This document shows positions 53,171-61,834 of a stretch of DNA of 64,000 nt, in pieces (within the stretch, counting starts at the first letter, position 1; every line of letters begins with the position of its first letter). This stretch comes from Stenotrophomonas sp. ASS1 (lineage in GTDB: Bacteria; Pseudomonadota; Gammaproteobacteria; Xanthomonadales; Xanthomonadaceae): contig NZ_CP031167.1 in assembly GCF_004346925.1 (NCBI RefSeq), forward strand, positions 702,001 to 766,000, given 5' to 3'. A program made the position numbers and the translations under genes. Under the pieces are notes generated by a model. The model was not told the DNA's origin and did no database searches. It saw only the letters and a list, made by a program, of their open reading frames with translations.

Positions 53171-53190
53171 GTTTGATCCTGCAGTGCTCC

Positions 53191-53441
53191 GTAGAGTCGA
53201 GCTTGCTCGACTGCGAGCAAGCGAAGCGCGCGACCCGCTGTTGCTCTTCTTTCTTTCATCCGTGGCGGGCGGCCGCCGGAAACTGTCAGAGGGCGGGCGG
53301 GTTGGGTTCGCGGGAGTGTCCGCGGCATGGATGCCGCGGCCAAGCCTCCAGGGATGGATTCACGGCGTCTCCCGCGAACCCAACCCGCCCGACCCAGCGC
53401 GGCTTTTGCTTTAGCAGTCAGTCGAGCAAGCTCGACTCTAC
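53191..53441. repeat. Inverted SMAG pair flanking hairpin copy D
   Basis: A forward SMAG at 53191-53212 and a reverse SMAG at 53420-53441 bracket the hairpin element D. The two repeats have the same GTCGAGCTTG/CAAGCTCGAC core, so they are near-perfect inverted repeats about 210 bp apart. Confidence 0.85.
53295..53390 (-). repeat. Large hairpin repeat, copy D
   Basis: Arms of 22 bp at 53295-53316 and 53369-53390 are perfectly complementary across a 52-bp loop. Read on the reverse strand, the loop matches that of B1 almost base for base (GCCGTGAATCC ... GCCGCGGCATCC). The GGAAACTGTC to its left is the family's tail in reverse, and CTTTTGCTTTAG to its right is the hexamer-like head. Confidence 0.88.
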
Positions 53442-53480
53442 AAAACGATCCGCCACGAGGGGCTCAGCCGTTGGCCGGAA

Positions 53481-54437
53481 TCACAGTTCCGAACGAATGC
53501 GCTCGCGCAGCGCCTGCAGATCCTTGGCAAACGCATCGATACCGGTCGCCAGCTTCTCGGTCGCCATCGGATCGGCCGCCAGATCCGCTGCGAACTTCGC
53601 TGCATCGATCGGGGTCACCGCCGCGCCATCCGCCGCACCGGCCACCAGCTTGCGCGGCAGCTCGCCGTGGTCGGCGTCCAGCTTCTCCAGCAGGTCCGGC
53701 GAAATCGTCAGGCGGTCGCAACCGGCCAGCGCTTCGATCTGCGCGGTCGAACGGAACGAGGCGCCCATCACCACCGTCGGCGAACCGCGGCGCTTGAATT
53801 CGGCATACACGCCGCGCACGAACTTCACGCCCGGGTCTTCATCGATGTTGGCCGGGGTCTGGCCGTTGGCCACGTACCAGTCCAGGATGCGGCCGACGAA
53901 CGGCGAGATCAGGAACGCGCCGGCTTCGCTGCAGGCCAGCGCCTGGGTCGGGTTGAAGATCAGGGTCAGGTTGCAGTCGATGCCTTCGGCCTGCAGGATG
54001 CGCGCGGCTTCCACGCCTTCCCAGGTCGCGGCGATCTTGATCAGGATCTTTTCGCGCGGCACGCCGGCATCGGCGTACATCTGGATGAACTGGCGGGCCT
54101 TGGCTACGGTGGCAGCGGTGTCGTGGGCCTGGTCGGCATCCACTTCGGTGGACACGCGGCCCGGCACCAGCGTGCTCAGCAGCGCGCCGACGCCGATGGT
54201 CAGGCGGTCGGCCACGGCGTGCACCACGGCTTCGCGGTCGCCACTCTGCTGGCGGCCCCAGGCCAGTTCGCGTTCGATCAGCTCGGCGTAGACCGGCAGG
54301 TCCAGCGCCTTCTTCACCAGGGTCGGGTTGGTGGTGCAGTCCACCGGCTGCAGGCGCTTGATCGCCTCGTAGTCACCGGTATCGGCAACGACCACGGACA
54401 GTTCGCGCAGCTGGGACAGTTTGGACGGGGTACTCAT
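53481..54437 (-). CDS. talB: Transaldolase
   Basis: A 318-residue enzyme of the non-oxidative pentose phosphate pathway, close to the usual TalB length. It has [14 protein letters not shown] near residue 32, the Schiff-base Lys in [13 protein letters not shown] near 132, and [22 protein letters not shown] (split: [12 protein letters not shown] then [15 protein letters not shown]). It interconverts sedoheptulose-7-phosphate and glyceraldehyde-3-phosphate with erythrose-4-phosphate and fructose-6-phosphate. The Rnk-like gene lies 50 bp upstream on the same strand. Confidence 0.95.
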   Translation of the reverse strand: MSTPSKLSQLRELSVVVADTGDYEAIKRLQPVDCTTNPTLVKKALDLPVYAELIERELAWGRQQSGDREAVVHAVADRLTIGVGALLSTLVPGRVSTEVDADQAHDTAATVAKARQFIQMYADAGVPREKILIKIAATWEGVEAARILQAEGIDCNLTLIFNPTQALACSEAGAFLISPFVGRILDWYVANGQTPANIDEDPGVKFVRGVYAEFKRRGSPTVVMGASFRSTAQIEALAGCDRLTISPDLLEKLDADHGELPRKLVAGAADGAAVTPIDAAKFAADLAADPMATEKLATGIDAFAKDLQALRERIRSEL

Positions 54438-54487
54438 TACGGCTCCTGGTGCAGGGGGATCGAGTCGCGCGCGGTGCGCAGCGGTAA

Positions 54488-54892
54488 TCAGGGGCGGTCG
54501 TTGTGGACCGCGGTCACGCGCAGGCGCAGCTTGCGGCCGCCGGGCGCGTTCCAGTCGATGCTCTGGCCGATCGAAAGGCCGAGCAGGGCACTGCCGACCG
54601 GGGCCAGTACGGAAACCTTGCCTTCATCGACGTTGGCTTCGCGGGGGAAGACCAGGGTCAGGACGTGCTTCTCGCCCGACACTTCATCTTCGCACTCCAC
54701 GCGCGAATGCATCATGACGATGCCTTCGGGAATCTGGTCCGGTGCCAGCACGGTGGCACGGTTGAGTTCTTCAGCAAGCGCGAGCGCGGCAGGCGTCTGG
54801 CTCAGCGCAGGGGATTCGAGCATGGCGTCCAGGCGGTCCATGTCGAAGGTGGAAACGGTGATCGACGGCGGCAGGCCGCTGGCGGTACTCAT
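54488..54892 (-). CDS. rnk: Rnk-like GreA/GreB-fold regulator
   Basis: A 134-residue protein with a short N-terminal helical part and a C-terminal GreA/GreB-type FKBP-like domain: [49 protein letters not shown] (read as [20 protein letters not shown]) and [14 protein letters not shown]. Rnk binds RNA polymerase but lacks the long coiled coil of Gre factors, so it does not cleave transcripts. Sometimes named regulator of nucleoside diphosphate kinase. It sits between talB and oxyR. Confidence 0.8.
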   Translation of the reverse strand: MSTASGLPPSITVSTFDMDRLDAMLESPALSQTPAALALAEELNRATVLAPDQIPEGIVMMHSRVECEDEVSGEKHVLTLVFPREANVDEGKVSVLAPVGSALLGLSIGQSIDWNAPGGRKLRLRVTAVHNDRP

Positions 54893-55015
54893 GGTGAAGC
54901 TCCTTGGTTGAAAGCCATGCAAAAGGCGGCACCTGCTGGCGCCGCCTGTCTGTATTGTGGGGACAAATGCGACCGGAATCGACTCCTGCCGATTCCAGGC
55001 CGGTGCTGCGGGGGT

Positions 55016-55978
55016 TCAGCCGTTCAGCGCGGGGCCGGGCAGGGCGGTCGTGTCGCCGGCGGCGTTGACCGCTTCCAGGGTGAACAGCGCCTGCGGCAGG
55101 CGCTTGAACTGATCGGCCAGCTCCATCAGGAAGTCGTTCATGGCCGAGCTGCGGCGCCAGATCATCGCGATGCGGCGGCTGGGGCGTCCTTCGCCGGTGA
55201 AGTCGAGCAGGCGGATGTTGTTCGAGCGCGGCACCGGCGGCTGCACCGACAGGCTTGGCAGCAGGGTGATGCCGACGTCGGCGGCGACCATCTGCCGCAG
55301 GGTTTCCAGGCTGGTGGCGCGGAACTCGGACTTCTCGTTGGCACCGAACAGGCGGCAGACTTCCAGTGCCTGGTCGCGCAGGCAATGGCCATCTTCCAGC
55401 AGCAGCAGCTTCTGCGTGGCCAGCTCCTGCACGTCCAGGTGTTCGCGACGGGCCAGCGGGTGGCGCCCGGATACGGCCAGCAGGAAGGGTTCCTCGAACA
55501 GGAACTCGGCATGCAGCTGGTCGTCGATCACCGGCAGGGCCAGCAGTGCAGCGTCGAGCTTGCCTTCGCGCAGACGGTCCAGCAGCACATCGCTCTTTTC
55601 CTCGACCAGCAGCAGTTCCAGCTCCGGGAAGCGATCGCGGATGCGCGGAATCACATGCGGCAGCAGGTACGGGCCCAGGGTCGGGAAGATCCCCAGGCGC
55701 ACCGTACCGGCTTCCGGATCGCGACTGCGACGTGCCGCTTCCTTCAGCTGTTCCACTTCGGACACGATCACCCGTGCCCGTGCTGCTGCTTCCTGGCCGG
55801 CCGGGGTCAGCATCACCTTGCGCGGTGCACGTTCCACCAGCGGCAGGCCCAGCTCTTCTTCCAGCTTGCGGATCTGCGTGGACAGCGTCGGCTGGCTGAC
55901 GAAGCAGGAGGCGGCAGCCCGGCCGAAATGCTTGTGCTCGGCCAGGGCTACCAGGTACTTCAGATCACGTAGGTTCAT
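55016..55978 (-). CDS. oxyR: Hydrogen-peroxide sensor OxyR
   Basis: A 320-residue LysR-type activator. The N-terminal winged helix starts MNLRDLKYLVALAEHKHFGRA. The redox cysteines are at residues 199 and 208 in DGHCLRDQALEVC, the same numbers as in E. coli OxyR, so disulfide sensing of peroxide should be conserved. It lies 85 bp after ahpF on the same strand and probably controls ahpC-ahpF through the site at 58541-58555, and perhaps the heme locus. Confidence 0.95.
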   Translation of the reverse strand: MNLRDLKYLVALAEHKHFGRAAASCFVSQPTLSTQIRKLEEELGLPLVERAPRKVMLTPAGQEAAARARVIVSEVEQLKEAARRSRDPEAGTVRLGIFPTLGPYLLPHVIPRIRDRFPELELLLVEEKSDVLLDRLREGKLDAALLALPVIDDQLHAEFLFEEPFLLAVSGRHPLARREHLDVQELATQKLLLLEDGHCLRDQALEVCRLFGANEKSEFRATSLETLRQMVAADVGITLLPSLSVQPPVPRSNNIRLLDFTGEGRPSRRIAMIWRRSSAMNDFLMELADQFKRLPQALFTLEAVNAAGDTTALPGPALNG

Positions 55979-56063
55979 CCTTACACCCCAGGGGTAACGG
56001 ACCGGCTGACGGCATGGTTACCCGACAGGCAGACAATGTTCCCGGTGATCTGGGAACGATGGA

Positions 56064-57656
56064 TCAGGCAGCTTCAGCAACAGCACCACTGCTGCTGCTC
56101 ACCGACGAGCGGATCAGGTGGTCGAACGCGCTCAGTGCGGCGGTCGAACCGGCGCCCATGGCAATGATGATCTGCTTGTAGGGTACCGTCGTGCAATCGC
56201 CAGCAGCGAACACGCCCGGCAGGTTGGTCTGGCCACGGTCGTCGATGACGATCTCGCCACGCGGCGACAGCGCCACGGTGTCCTTCAGCCACTCGGTGTT
56301 GGGCAGCAGGCCGATCTGCACGAAGATGCCTTCCAGCTCGACGCGGTGGGCGTCGCCGCCGACACGGTCCTTGTAGACCAGGCCGGTGACACGGCTGCCG
56401 TCGCCCAGCACTTCGGTGGTCTGTGCGCTGGTCAGCACGGTGACGTTGGCCAGGCTGCGCAGTTTCTTCTGCAGCACTTCGTCGGCGCGCAGGCTGGAAT
56501 CGAACTCCAGCAGGGTTACATGCGACACGATGCCGGCCAGATCGATGGCCGCTTCCACGCCGGAGTTGCCGCCGCCGATCACCGCCACGCGCTTGCCCTT
56601 GAACAGCGGACCATCGCAGTGCGGGCAGTAGGCCACGCCCTTGTTGCGGTACTGGTCTTCGCCCGGCACGTTCATCTGGCGCCAGCGTGCGCCGGTGGAC
56701 AGGATCACCGAACGCGACTTCAGCACCGCGCCGTTCTCCAGCTGCACCTGCACCAGGCCGTCTTCACCGGCCGGCACCAGCGCACTGGCGCGCTGCAGGT
56801 TCATGATGTCCACCTCGTACTCGCGCACGTGCTGTTCCAGCGCCGTGGCCAGCTTCGGGCCCTCGGTCTCCTTCACCGAGATGAAGTTCTCGATCGCCAT
56901 GGTGTCCAGCACCTGGCCACCGAAACGCTCGGCGGCGATGCCGGTGCGGATGCCCTTGCGTGCGGCGTAGATCGCCGCTGCAGCACCGGCCGGGCCACCG
57001 CCCACCACCAGCACGTCGAAGGCGTCCTTGGCGGCGATCTTCTCTGCATCACGCTTGCTGGCATTGGTGTCCAGCTTGGCCACGATCTGCTCCAGGGTCA
57101 TGCGGCCCTGGTCGAACACTTCGCCGTTGAGGTACACGGTCGGCACCGACATGATCTCGCGCTTCTCGACTTCGTCCTGGAACAGGGCACCGTCGATGGC
57201 CACGTGCTGGATGCGCGGGTTGAGCACCGCCGCCAGGTTCAGCGCCTGCACCACGTCCGGGCAGTTCTGGCAGGACAGCGAGAAGTAGGTTTCGAACCTG
57301 TATTCACCTTCCAGGTTCTGCACCTGCTCGATCAGCTCGGCGGTGGCCTTGGACGGATGACCGCCCACCTGCAGCAGCGCCAGCACCAGCGAGGTGAACT
57401 CGTGGCCCATCGGCAGGCCGGCGAAGGTCAGGTGGATGTCCTGGCCCGGGGTGCCCAGGTCGAAGGACGGCACGCGGCCCTGGCCATCGCGCAGCACCTG
57501 CAGCGAGATCTTGTCCGACAGGCTGCCCAGGGTCTGCAGCAGTTCCAGCATTTCCTGCGACTTGGCGCCGTCGTCGGCGTGCGCGGTGATCTGGATCGGG
57601 CGGGTCACGCGCTCCAGATAGGTCTTCAGCTGCGACTGCAGGTTGGCGTCCAACAT
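56064..57656 (-). CDS. ahpF: Alkyl hydroperoxide reductase subunit F
   Basis: A 530-residue flavoprotein that reduces AhpC with NADH. The N-terminal double-thioredoxin domain has the CQNC pair at Cys129 and Cys132, matching E. coli. FAD binding is [19 protein letters not shown], the second redox pair is [12 protein letters not shown] binding is [17 protein letters not shown], and the C-terminal [16 protein letters not shown] closes the FAD site. It is co-oriented with ahpC across a 225-bp gap containing a long inverted repeat. Confidence 0.96.
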   Translation of the reverse strand: MLDANLQSQLKTYLERVTRPIQITAHADDGAKSQEMLELLQTLGSLSDKISLQVLRDGQGRVPSFDLGTPGQDIHLTFAGLPMGHEFTSLVLALLQVGGHPSKATAELIEQVQNLEGEYRFETYFSLSCQNCPDVVQALNLAAVLNPRIQHVAIDGALFQDEVEKREIMSVPTVYLNGEVFDQGRMTLEQIVAKLDTNASKRDAEKIAAKDAFDVLVVGGGPAGAAAAIYAARKGIRTGIAAERFGGQVLDTMAIENFISVKETEGPKLATALEQHVREYEVDIMNLQRASALVPAGEDGLVQVQLENGAVLKSRSVILSTGARWRQMNVPGEDQYRNKGVAYCPHCDGPLFKGKRVAVIGGGNSGVEAAIDLAGIVSHVTLLEFDSSLRADEVLQKKLRSLANVTVLTSAQTTEVLGDGSRVTGLVYKDRVGGDAHRVELEGIFVQIGLLPNTEWLKDTVALSPRGEIVIDDRGQTNLPGVFAAGDCTTVPYKQIIIAMGAGSTAALSAFDHLIRSSVSSSSGAVAEAA

Positions 57657-57729
57657 CGGGTCATCTCCTGGCTTCAGGCAAACAGGGGGCGTGGCACCGC
57701 TGTAGAAGGTAGCGGACCAGCAGGGGGTA

Positions 57730-57808
57730 GGGGTGAACCCAAGACAGCGACCGTGGAAGGGGCTGGCTGGCCAAGGCGGGCGAGCGTTGGCTGTCTTGGG
57801 TTCACCCC
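57730..57808. repeat. 19-bp inverted repeat between ahpC and ahpF
   Basis: The 19 bases at 57730-57748 are perfectly complementary to those at 57790-57808, with a 41-bp loop. In the ahpC-ahpF mRNA this would form a stable stem between the two genes and could reduce read-through or protect the ahpC message. The rest of the 57657-57881 gap shows no gene. Confidence 0.85.
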
Positions 57809-57881
57809 CACGCCGGCGGGGGGACCGGCACGGGGATGAAAGGCGCGCCGTGGCGTGGGGCCACGGCAGGCCGGTACTGCT

Positions 57882-58445
57882 TTAGATCTTGCCGACCAGG
57901 TCCAGCGACGGGGTCAGGGTCTTCTCGCCTTCCTTCCACTTGGCCGGGCACACCTGGTTCGGGTTGGCGGCGGTGAACTGGGCAGCCTTCAGCTTGCGCA
58001 GGGTTTCGGAGACGTCACGGGCGATCTCGTTGGAGTGGATCTCCAGGGTCTTGATCACGCCTTCCGGGTTGATGATGAAGGTGCCGCGCAGGGCCAGGCC
58101 TTCTTCCGGAATGTGCACGCCGAAGGCGTTGGTCAGCTGGTGGGTCGGGTCGCCGACCAGCGGGAACTGGGCCTTGCCGACGGCCGGCGAGGTTTCGTGC
58201 CACACCTTGTGCGAGAAGTGGGTGTCGGTGGTGACGATGTAGACCTCGGCGCCGGCCTTCTTGAACTCGGCGTAATGGTCAGCGGCGTCTTCGATCTCGG
58301 TCGGGCAGTTGAAGGTGAAGGCGGCCGGCATGAAGATCAGGACGGACCACTGGCCCTTCAGGCTGGCGTCGGAAACCTTGATGAACTCGCCATTGTGGTA
58401 AGCGTTGGCTTCGAACGGCTGGATCTGGGTGTTGATCAGGGACAT
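57882..58445 (-). CDS. ahpC: Alkyl hydroperoxide reductase subunit C (peroxiredoxin)
   Basis: A 187-residue typical 2-Cys peroxiredoxin. The peroxidatic Cys47 is in AAFTFNCPTE and the resolving Cys166 is in NQVCPAKW. TTDTHFSHKVWH and LRGTFIINPEGV are other family blocks. With AhpF it removes hydrogen peroxide and organic hydroperoxides. AGAGGAA lies about 7 bases before the ATG. An OxyR-type site is found about 100 bp upstream. Confidence 0.96.
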   Translation of the reverse strand: MSLINTQIQPFEANAYHNGEFIKVSDASLKGQWSVLIFMPAAFTFNCPTEIEDAADHYAEFKKAGAEVYIVTTDTHFSHKVWHETSPAVGKAQFPLVGDPTHQLTNAFGVHIPEEGLALRGTFIINPEGVIKTLEIHSNEIARDVSETLRKLKAAQFTAANPNQVCPAKWKEGEKTLTPSLDLVGKI

Positions 58446-58540
58446 CGTTTTTCCTCTGGTGAAGGGGAGTGGGTGAATCGACAGGAGCTAGGTTACCGAC
58501 TCGCTGGCGATAAGAACAATCCATTGATTGCATCTATTTG

Positions 58541-58555
58541 ATAGATGGAATCTAT
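58541..58555 (-). promoter_or_regulatory. OxyR binding half-site upstream of ahpC
   Basis: ATAGATTCCATCTAT on the reverse strand fits ATAG-N-T-N3-A-N-CTAT fully. The second half-site is weaker. It lies 95-110 bp upstream of the ahpC ATG, where an activator would sit next to the -35 region. The 354-bp gap 58446-58799 holds this site, the ahpC leader and the SMAG pair further right. Confidence 0.75.
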
Positions 58556-58700
58556 CATTTGGTCATGAGCAGGCACTGAACCTTGCCGCTCCCATCCTGC
58601 AACTGGCTGTGTGACAAGGGAAATCTCCCGGAGGCGCGGAAAGGGGCCGATAGCCCCTCCTTATTCCCTCCGGCAGAACCTGAACGAATTGCAGCTTTTT

Positions 58701-58790
58701 GTAGTGTCGAGCCACGCTCGACTGCGGATCTCTGGAACCGAGCCCATGCTCCGCTGTTCCAGAAGCAGCCGAGCATGGGCACGGCTCTAC
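58701..58790. repeat. SMAG pair upstream of prmC
   Basis: A forward repeat at 58701-58723 (GTAGTGTCGAGCC) and a reverse one at 58767-58790 (ending GGCTCTAC). The second ends 9 bp before the prmC ATG, so it lies in the prmC leader and replaces any clear ribosome binding site there. Confidence 0.8.
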
Positions 58791-58799
58791 AATTGCGGC

Positions 58800-59657
58800 A
58801 TGTCTTTCCAAACCGAACCCTCCCTGCGCCAGATCGTGGCCGAGGCCAGTGCCCGCCTCGGCGGCGTCGAGGCCCGCCACGAGGCCGAACTGCTGCTGCT
58901 GCATGTGCTGGAGCGCCCGCGCAGCTGGCTGTTCGCGCATGCCACCGATCCGCTGGCCGCCGCCGACCTGGCCGCCTTCGAAGCGTTGCTGGCCCGCCGC
59001 GTGGCCGGTGAGCCGGTGGCCTACCTGACCGGCCGCCGCGGTTTCTGGACGCTGGACCTGGAGGTCGACCCGGCCACGCTGATCCCGCGTCCGGAAACCG
59101 AGCTGCTGGTCGAGCTGGCGCTGGAGCGGCTGCCGCCAGACCAATCGCTGCAGCTGGCCGACCTCGGCACTGGCACCGGCGCGATCGCCTTGGCGCTGGC
59201 CAGCGAACGGCCCCAAGCGCAGGTGCTGGCCACCGATGCCAGCCCGGGCGCGCTGGCCGTGGCCGCGCGCAATGCTGCGCGCCATGAACTGCGCAACGTC
59301 CGCTTCGCCGATGGCGGGCACGACTGGTATGCGCCACTGCAGGGTGCACGCTTCGACCTGATTGCCAGCAACCCGCCATACATCGCCAGCGACGACCCGC
59401 ATCTGGAGCAGGGCGACCTGCGTTTTGAACCGGCTTCCGCGCTGGCCTCCGGCGTGGATGGCCTGGATGACATCCGTCGCATCGTAGACGGTGGCCAGGC
59501 CCACCTGCTGCCCGGCGGTTGGCTGCTGATCGAGCACGGTTGGGACCAGGGCGCGGTGATCCGCGCGCTGTTCGACGCCGCGGGTTTTGCAGAGGTGCAG
59601 ACCGTGCAGGACCTGGAACAGCGCGACCGCATCACCCTGGGCCGGTGTCCGGCCTAG
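58800..59657 (+). CDS. prmC: Release factor glutamine methyltransferase
   Basis: A 285-residue enzyme that methylates the Gln of the GGQ motif in release factors RF1 and RF2. It has the N-terminal helical domain, then [15 protein letters not shown] (motif I), and the catalytic SNPPYIAS at about residues 190-196. The start MSFQTEPS at 58800 gives normal length. In many bacteria it follows prfA, but not here. A SMAG lies immediately upstream. Confidence 0.92.
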   Translation: MSFQTEPSLRQIVAEASARLGGVEARHEAELLLLHVLERPRSWLFAHATDPLAAADLAAFEALLARRVAGEPVAYLTGRRGFWTLDLEVDPATLIPRPETELLVELALERLPPDQSLQLADLGTGTGAIALALASERPQAQVLATDASPGALAVAARNAARHELRNVRFADGGHDWYAPLQGARFDLIASNPPYIASDDPHLEQGDLRFEPASALASGVDGLDDIRRIVDGGQAHLLPGGWLLIEHGWDQGAVIRALFDAAGFAEVQTVQDLEQRDRITLGRCPA

Positions 59658-59705
59658 AATGGAGGTTCTCCTGCCCCGGCAGGGCATCACCCTGGAGCTG
59701 CAAGC

Positions 59706-60647
59706 ATGCGTACGCTGTACCCCGCCATCACCCCCTACGACGTCGGCACCCTGAAGGTCGACGACCGCCACACGCTGTACTTCGAACAGTGCGGCAACCC
59801 GGATGGCAAGCCGGTGGTGATGCTGCACGGTGGCCCGGGCGGTGGTTGCAGCGACAAGATGCGCCAGTTCCACGACCCGTCCAAGTACCGCATCATCCTG
59901 TTCGACCAGCGCGGTGCCGGCCGTTCCACCCCGCACGCGGACCTGGTGGACAACACCACCTGGGATCTCGTCGCCGATATCGAGAAGCTGCGCGAGCACC
60001 TGAAGGTGGATCGCTGGCAGGTGTTCGGCGGCAGCTGGGGTTCGACCCTGGCGCTGGCCTATGCCGAAACCCACCCGCAGCGCGTGACCGAACTGGTCCT
60101 GCGCGGCATCTTCATGCTGCGCCGCTGGGAACTGGAGTGGTTCTACCAGGAAGGCGCCAACCGCCTGTTCCCGGATGCGTGGGAGCACTACCTCAAGCCG
60201 ATCCCGTCGGTGGAGCGCCATGACCTGATCTCGGCCTTCCACCGCCGCCTGACCAGCGACGACGAAGCCACCCGCCTGGAAGCGGCCAAGGCGTGGGCGG
60301 TGTGGGAAGGCGCGACCAGCTTCCTGCACGTCGATGATGATTTCATCAACAGCCACGAAGACCCGCACTTCGCGTTGGCCTTTGCCCGCATCGAGAACCA
60401 TTACTTCGTCAACGGCGGCTTCTTCGAGGTGGAAGACCAGCTGCTGCGCGACGCGCACCGCATCGCTGACATTCCCGGCGTGATCGTGCACGGCCGCTAC
60501 GACGTGGTCTGCCCGCTGGCCAACGCCTGGGACCTGACCAAGGTGTGGCCGAAGGCGAAGCTGGAAATCACGCCGGCGTCGGGTCACTCGGCGTTCGAAG
60601 CCGAGAACGTGGACGCGCTGGTGCGCGCCACCGACAGTTTTGCTTGA
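59706..60647 (+). CDS. pip: Proline iminopeptidase
   Basis: A 313-residue alpha/beta hydrolase (S33 family) that removes N-terminal proline from peptides. HGGPGGGCSDKMRQFHDP is the oxyanion region, the nucleophile is in FGGSWGSTLALAYA near residue 110, the Asp in HGRYDVVCP near 266 and the His in ASGHSAFE near 294. Its length is typical. It follows prmC by 48 bp on the same strand. Confidence 0.94.
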   Translation: MRTLYPAITPYDVGTLKVDDRHTLYFEQCGNPDGKPVVMLHGGPGGGCSDKMRQFHDPSKYRIILFDQRGAGRSTPHADLVDNTTWDLVADIEKLREHLKVDRWQVFGGSWGSTLALAYAETHPQRVTELVLRGIFMLRRWELEWFYQEGANRLFPDAWEHYLKPIPSVERHDLISAFHRRLTSDDEATRLEAAKAWAVWEGATSFLHVDDDFINSHEDPHFALAFARIENHYFVNGGFFEVEDQLLRDAHRIADIPGVIVHGRYDVVCPLANAWDLTKVWPKAKLEITPASGHSAFEAENVDALVRATDSFA

Positions 60648-60749
60648 GGCAAAACTATCCACGCATTCCACCTTATCCCCGCGCCTGTCGGCGCGCCCCC
60701 TTGAACAACAAGGGGGCTCTGCTCCAGACCGGGTTCGGTGCACTGATCA

Positions 60750-60848
60750 GTAGAGCCAGGCCACGCCTGGCTGCGGTAGTGCCGGCCGCTGGCCGGCAAA
60801 CCTGAGACGGTTGGATTCCTGGAGGCGCCGGCCAGCGGCGGGCGCTAC
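60750..60848. repeat. Three SMAG palindromes between pip and a LysR gene
   Basis: GTAGAGCCAGGCC at 60750-60772, GTAGTGCCGGCC at 60776-60798, and a reverse GCGCCGGCC ... GCGCTAC at 60825-60848. The TAG stop of the LysR gene (60847-60845) is part of the GTAG of the last repeat. Confidence 0.82.
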
Positions 60849-61729
60849 CACTCCCCGGCCAGCAGCGCGTCGGCCAGCACCTGCAGCTTCGGCGAGTGCT
60901 GGCGCGACGGCGGGTAGATCAACGACAGTGCACGGCTGCGGCCTTCAAACGGCTGCAGCACGCGCTGCAGGCGGCCATCGGCCAACGCATCGGCCACGGC
61001 GAAATCCATCACCTGCACGATGCCGATACCGGCGATGGCCGCTTCCACCAGCGGATCGCCGCTGTCGAACACCATCCGCGTCGGCGGCGTGAACTCGCGC
61101 AGTTGCCCGTCCTGCAGGAACTGCCAGTCCACCAGCCGGCCACTGCGCAGGTTGCGCACCGCCAGGCAGGCATGGTCCTGCAGCGCGGCCACATCGTCCG
61201 GTGCGCCACAGCGGGCCAGATAGGCGGGGCTGGCCACCGTCACCCAGCGCAGCGGCCGCAATGGCCGCGCGACGATGCGCTGGTCGGCGATGACGCCGGT
61301 GCGCAGCGCGGCATCGAAGCCTTCTTCGACCAGATCGACCAGACGGTCGCTGAGCACCGCTTCCACCTGCAGCTGCGGATGCTGTTGCAGCAACGGCGCC
61401 AGCATCGGCACCAGCACCTTGCGCCCGAACATCGACGGCGCACTGATCTTCAACGTGCCCGAGGGCGTGCACGGGCGGTCGGCCAGTTGCCGTTCGGCAT
61501 CGTCCAGGCCGGCCAGCAGTGGTGCCACCTGTTCCACGAACTGGCGGCCATCCGGGGTCAGCGCCACGTTGCGGGTGTTCCGCTGCAGCAGCTTCACCCC
61601 CAGCGACACTTCCAGCCGCCCGATCGCGCGCGACAGGCCGGATTGGCTCAGGCCGAGCTGGCCGGCGGCCACGGTGAAACTGCGGGCTTCGGCCACCTGC
61701 ACCAGCATGCGCACCGCATTGAGGTCCAT
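60845..61729 (-). CDS. LysR-family transcriptional regulator
   Basis: A 294-residue regulator. The winged helix is MDLNAVRMLVQVAEARSFTVAAGQLGLSQSGLSRAIGRLE (read from residue 1 to 40; key block LSQSGLSRAIGRLE). The C-terminal effector domain carries SGTLKISAPSMFGRKVLVP and GFDAALRTGVIADQ, typical of the family. GGAG lies 6 bases before the ATG at 61729; an earlier ATG five codons up is possible. It is divergent from an MFS drug-type transporter 105 bp away, which it probably controls. Confidence 0.88.
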   Translation of the reverse strand: MDLNAVRMLVQVAEARSFTVAAGQLGLSQSGLSRAIGRLEVSLGVKLLQRNTRNVALTPDGRQFVEQVAPLLAGLDDAERQLADRPCTPSGTLKISAPSMFGRKVLVPMLAPLLQQHPQLQVEAVLSDRLVDLVEEGFDAALRTGVIADQRIVARPLRPLRWVTVASPAYLARCGAPDDVAALQDHACLAVRNLRSGRLVDWQFLQDGQLREFTPPTRMVFDSGDPLVEAAIAGIGIVQVMDFAVADALADGRLQRVLQPFEGRSRALSLIYPPSRQHSPKLQVLADALLAGEW

Positions 61730-61781
61730 CGAGGCTCCATTCATGCCGAAAATCATGACAGATATGGTCGGGGAGGGGTTT

Positions 61782-61801
61782 ATTGATTGGCTCGCATCAA
61801 T
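61782..61801. promoter_or_regulatory. Candidate LysR operator
   Basis: ATTGAT and ATCAAT flank 8 bases (61782-61787 and 61796-61801), giving the T-N11-A dyad expected of LysR-type sites. It lies in the 105-bp gap between the divergent LysR gene and the transporter. Confidence 0.6.
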
Positions 61802-61834
61802 GAGACTGCGCTCCCCCACCGCGCCAGACCGCCG

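Noticed and set aside
53101..53176. A small RNA gene ending at the 53139-53170 terminator
   Set aside because: The terminator is strong, but no promoter or conserved body is visible upstream apart from the hairpin element; it is explained as a shared terminator for msrA and talB.
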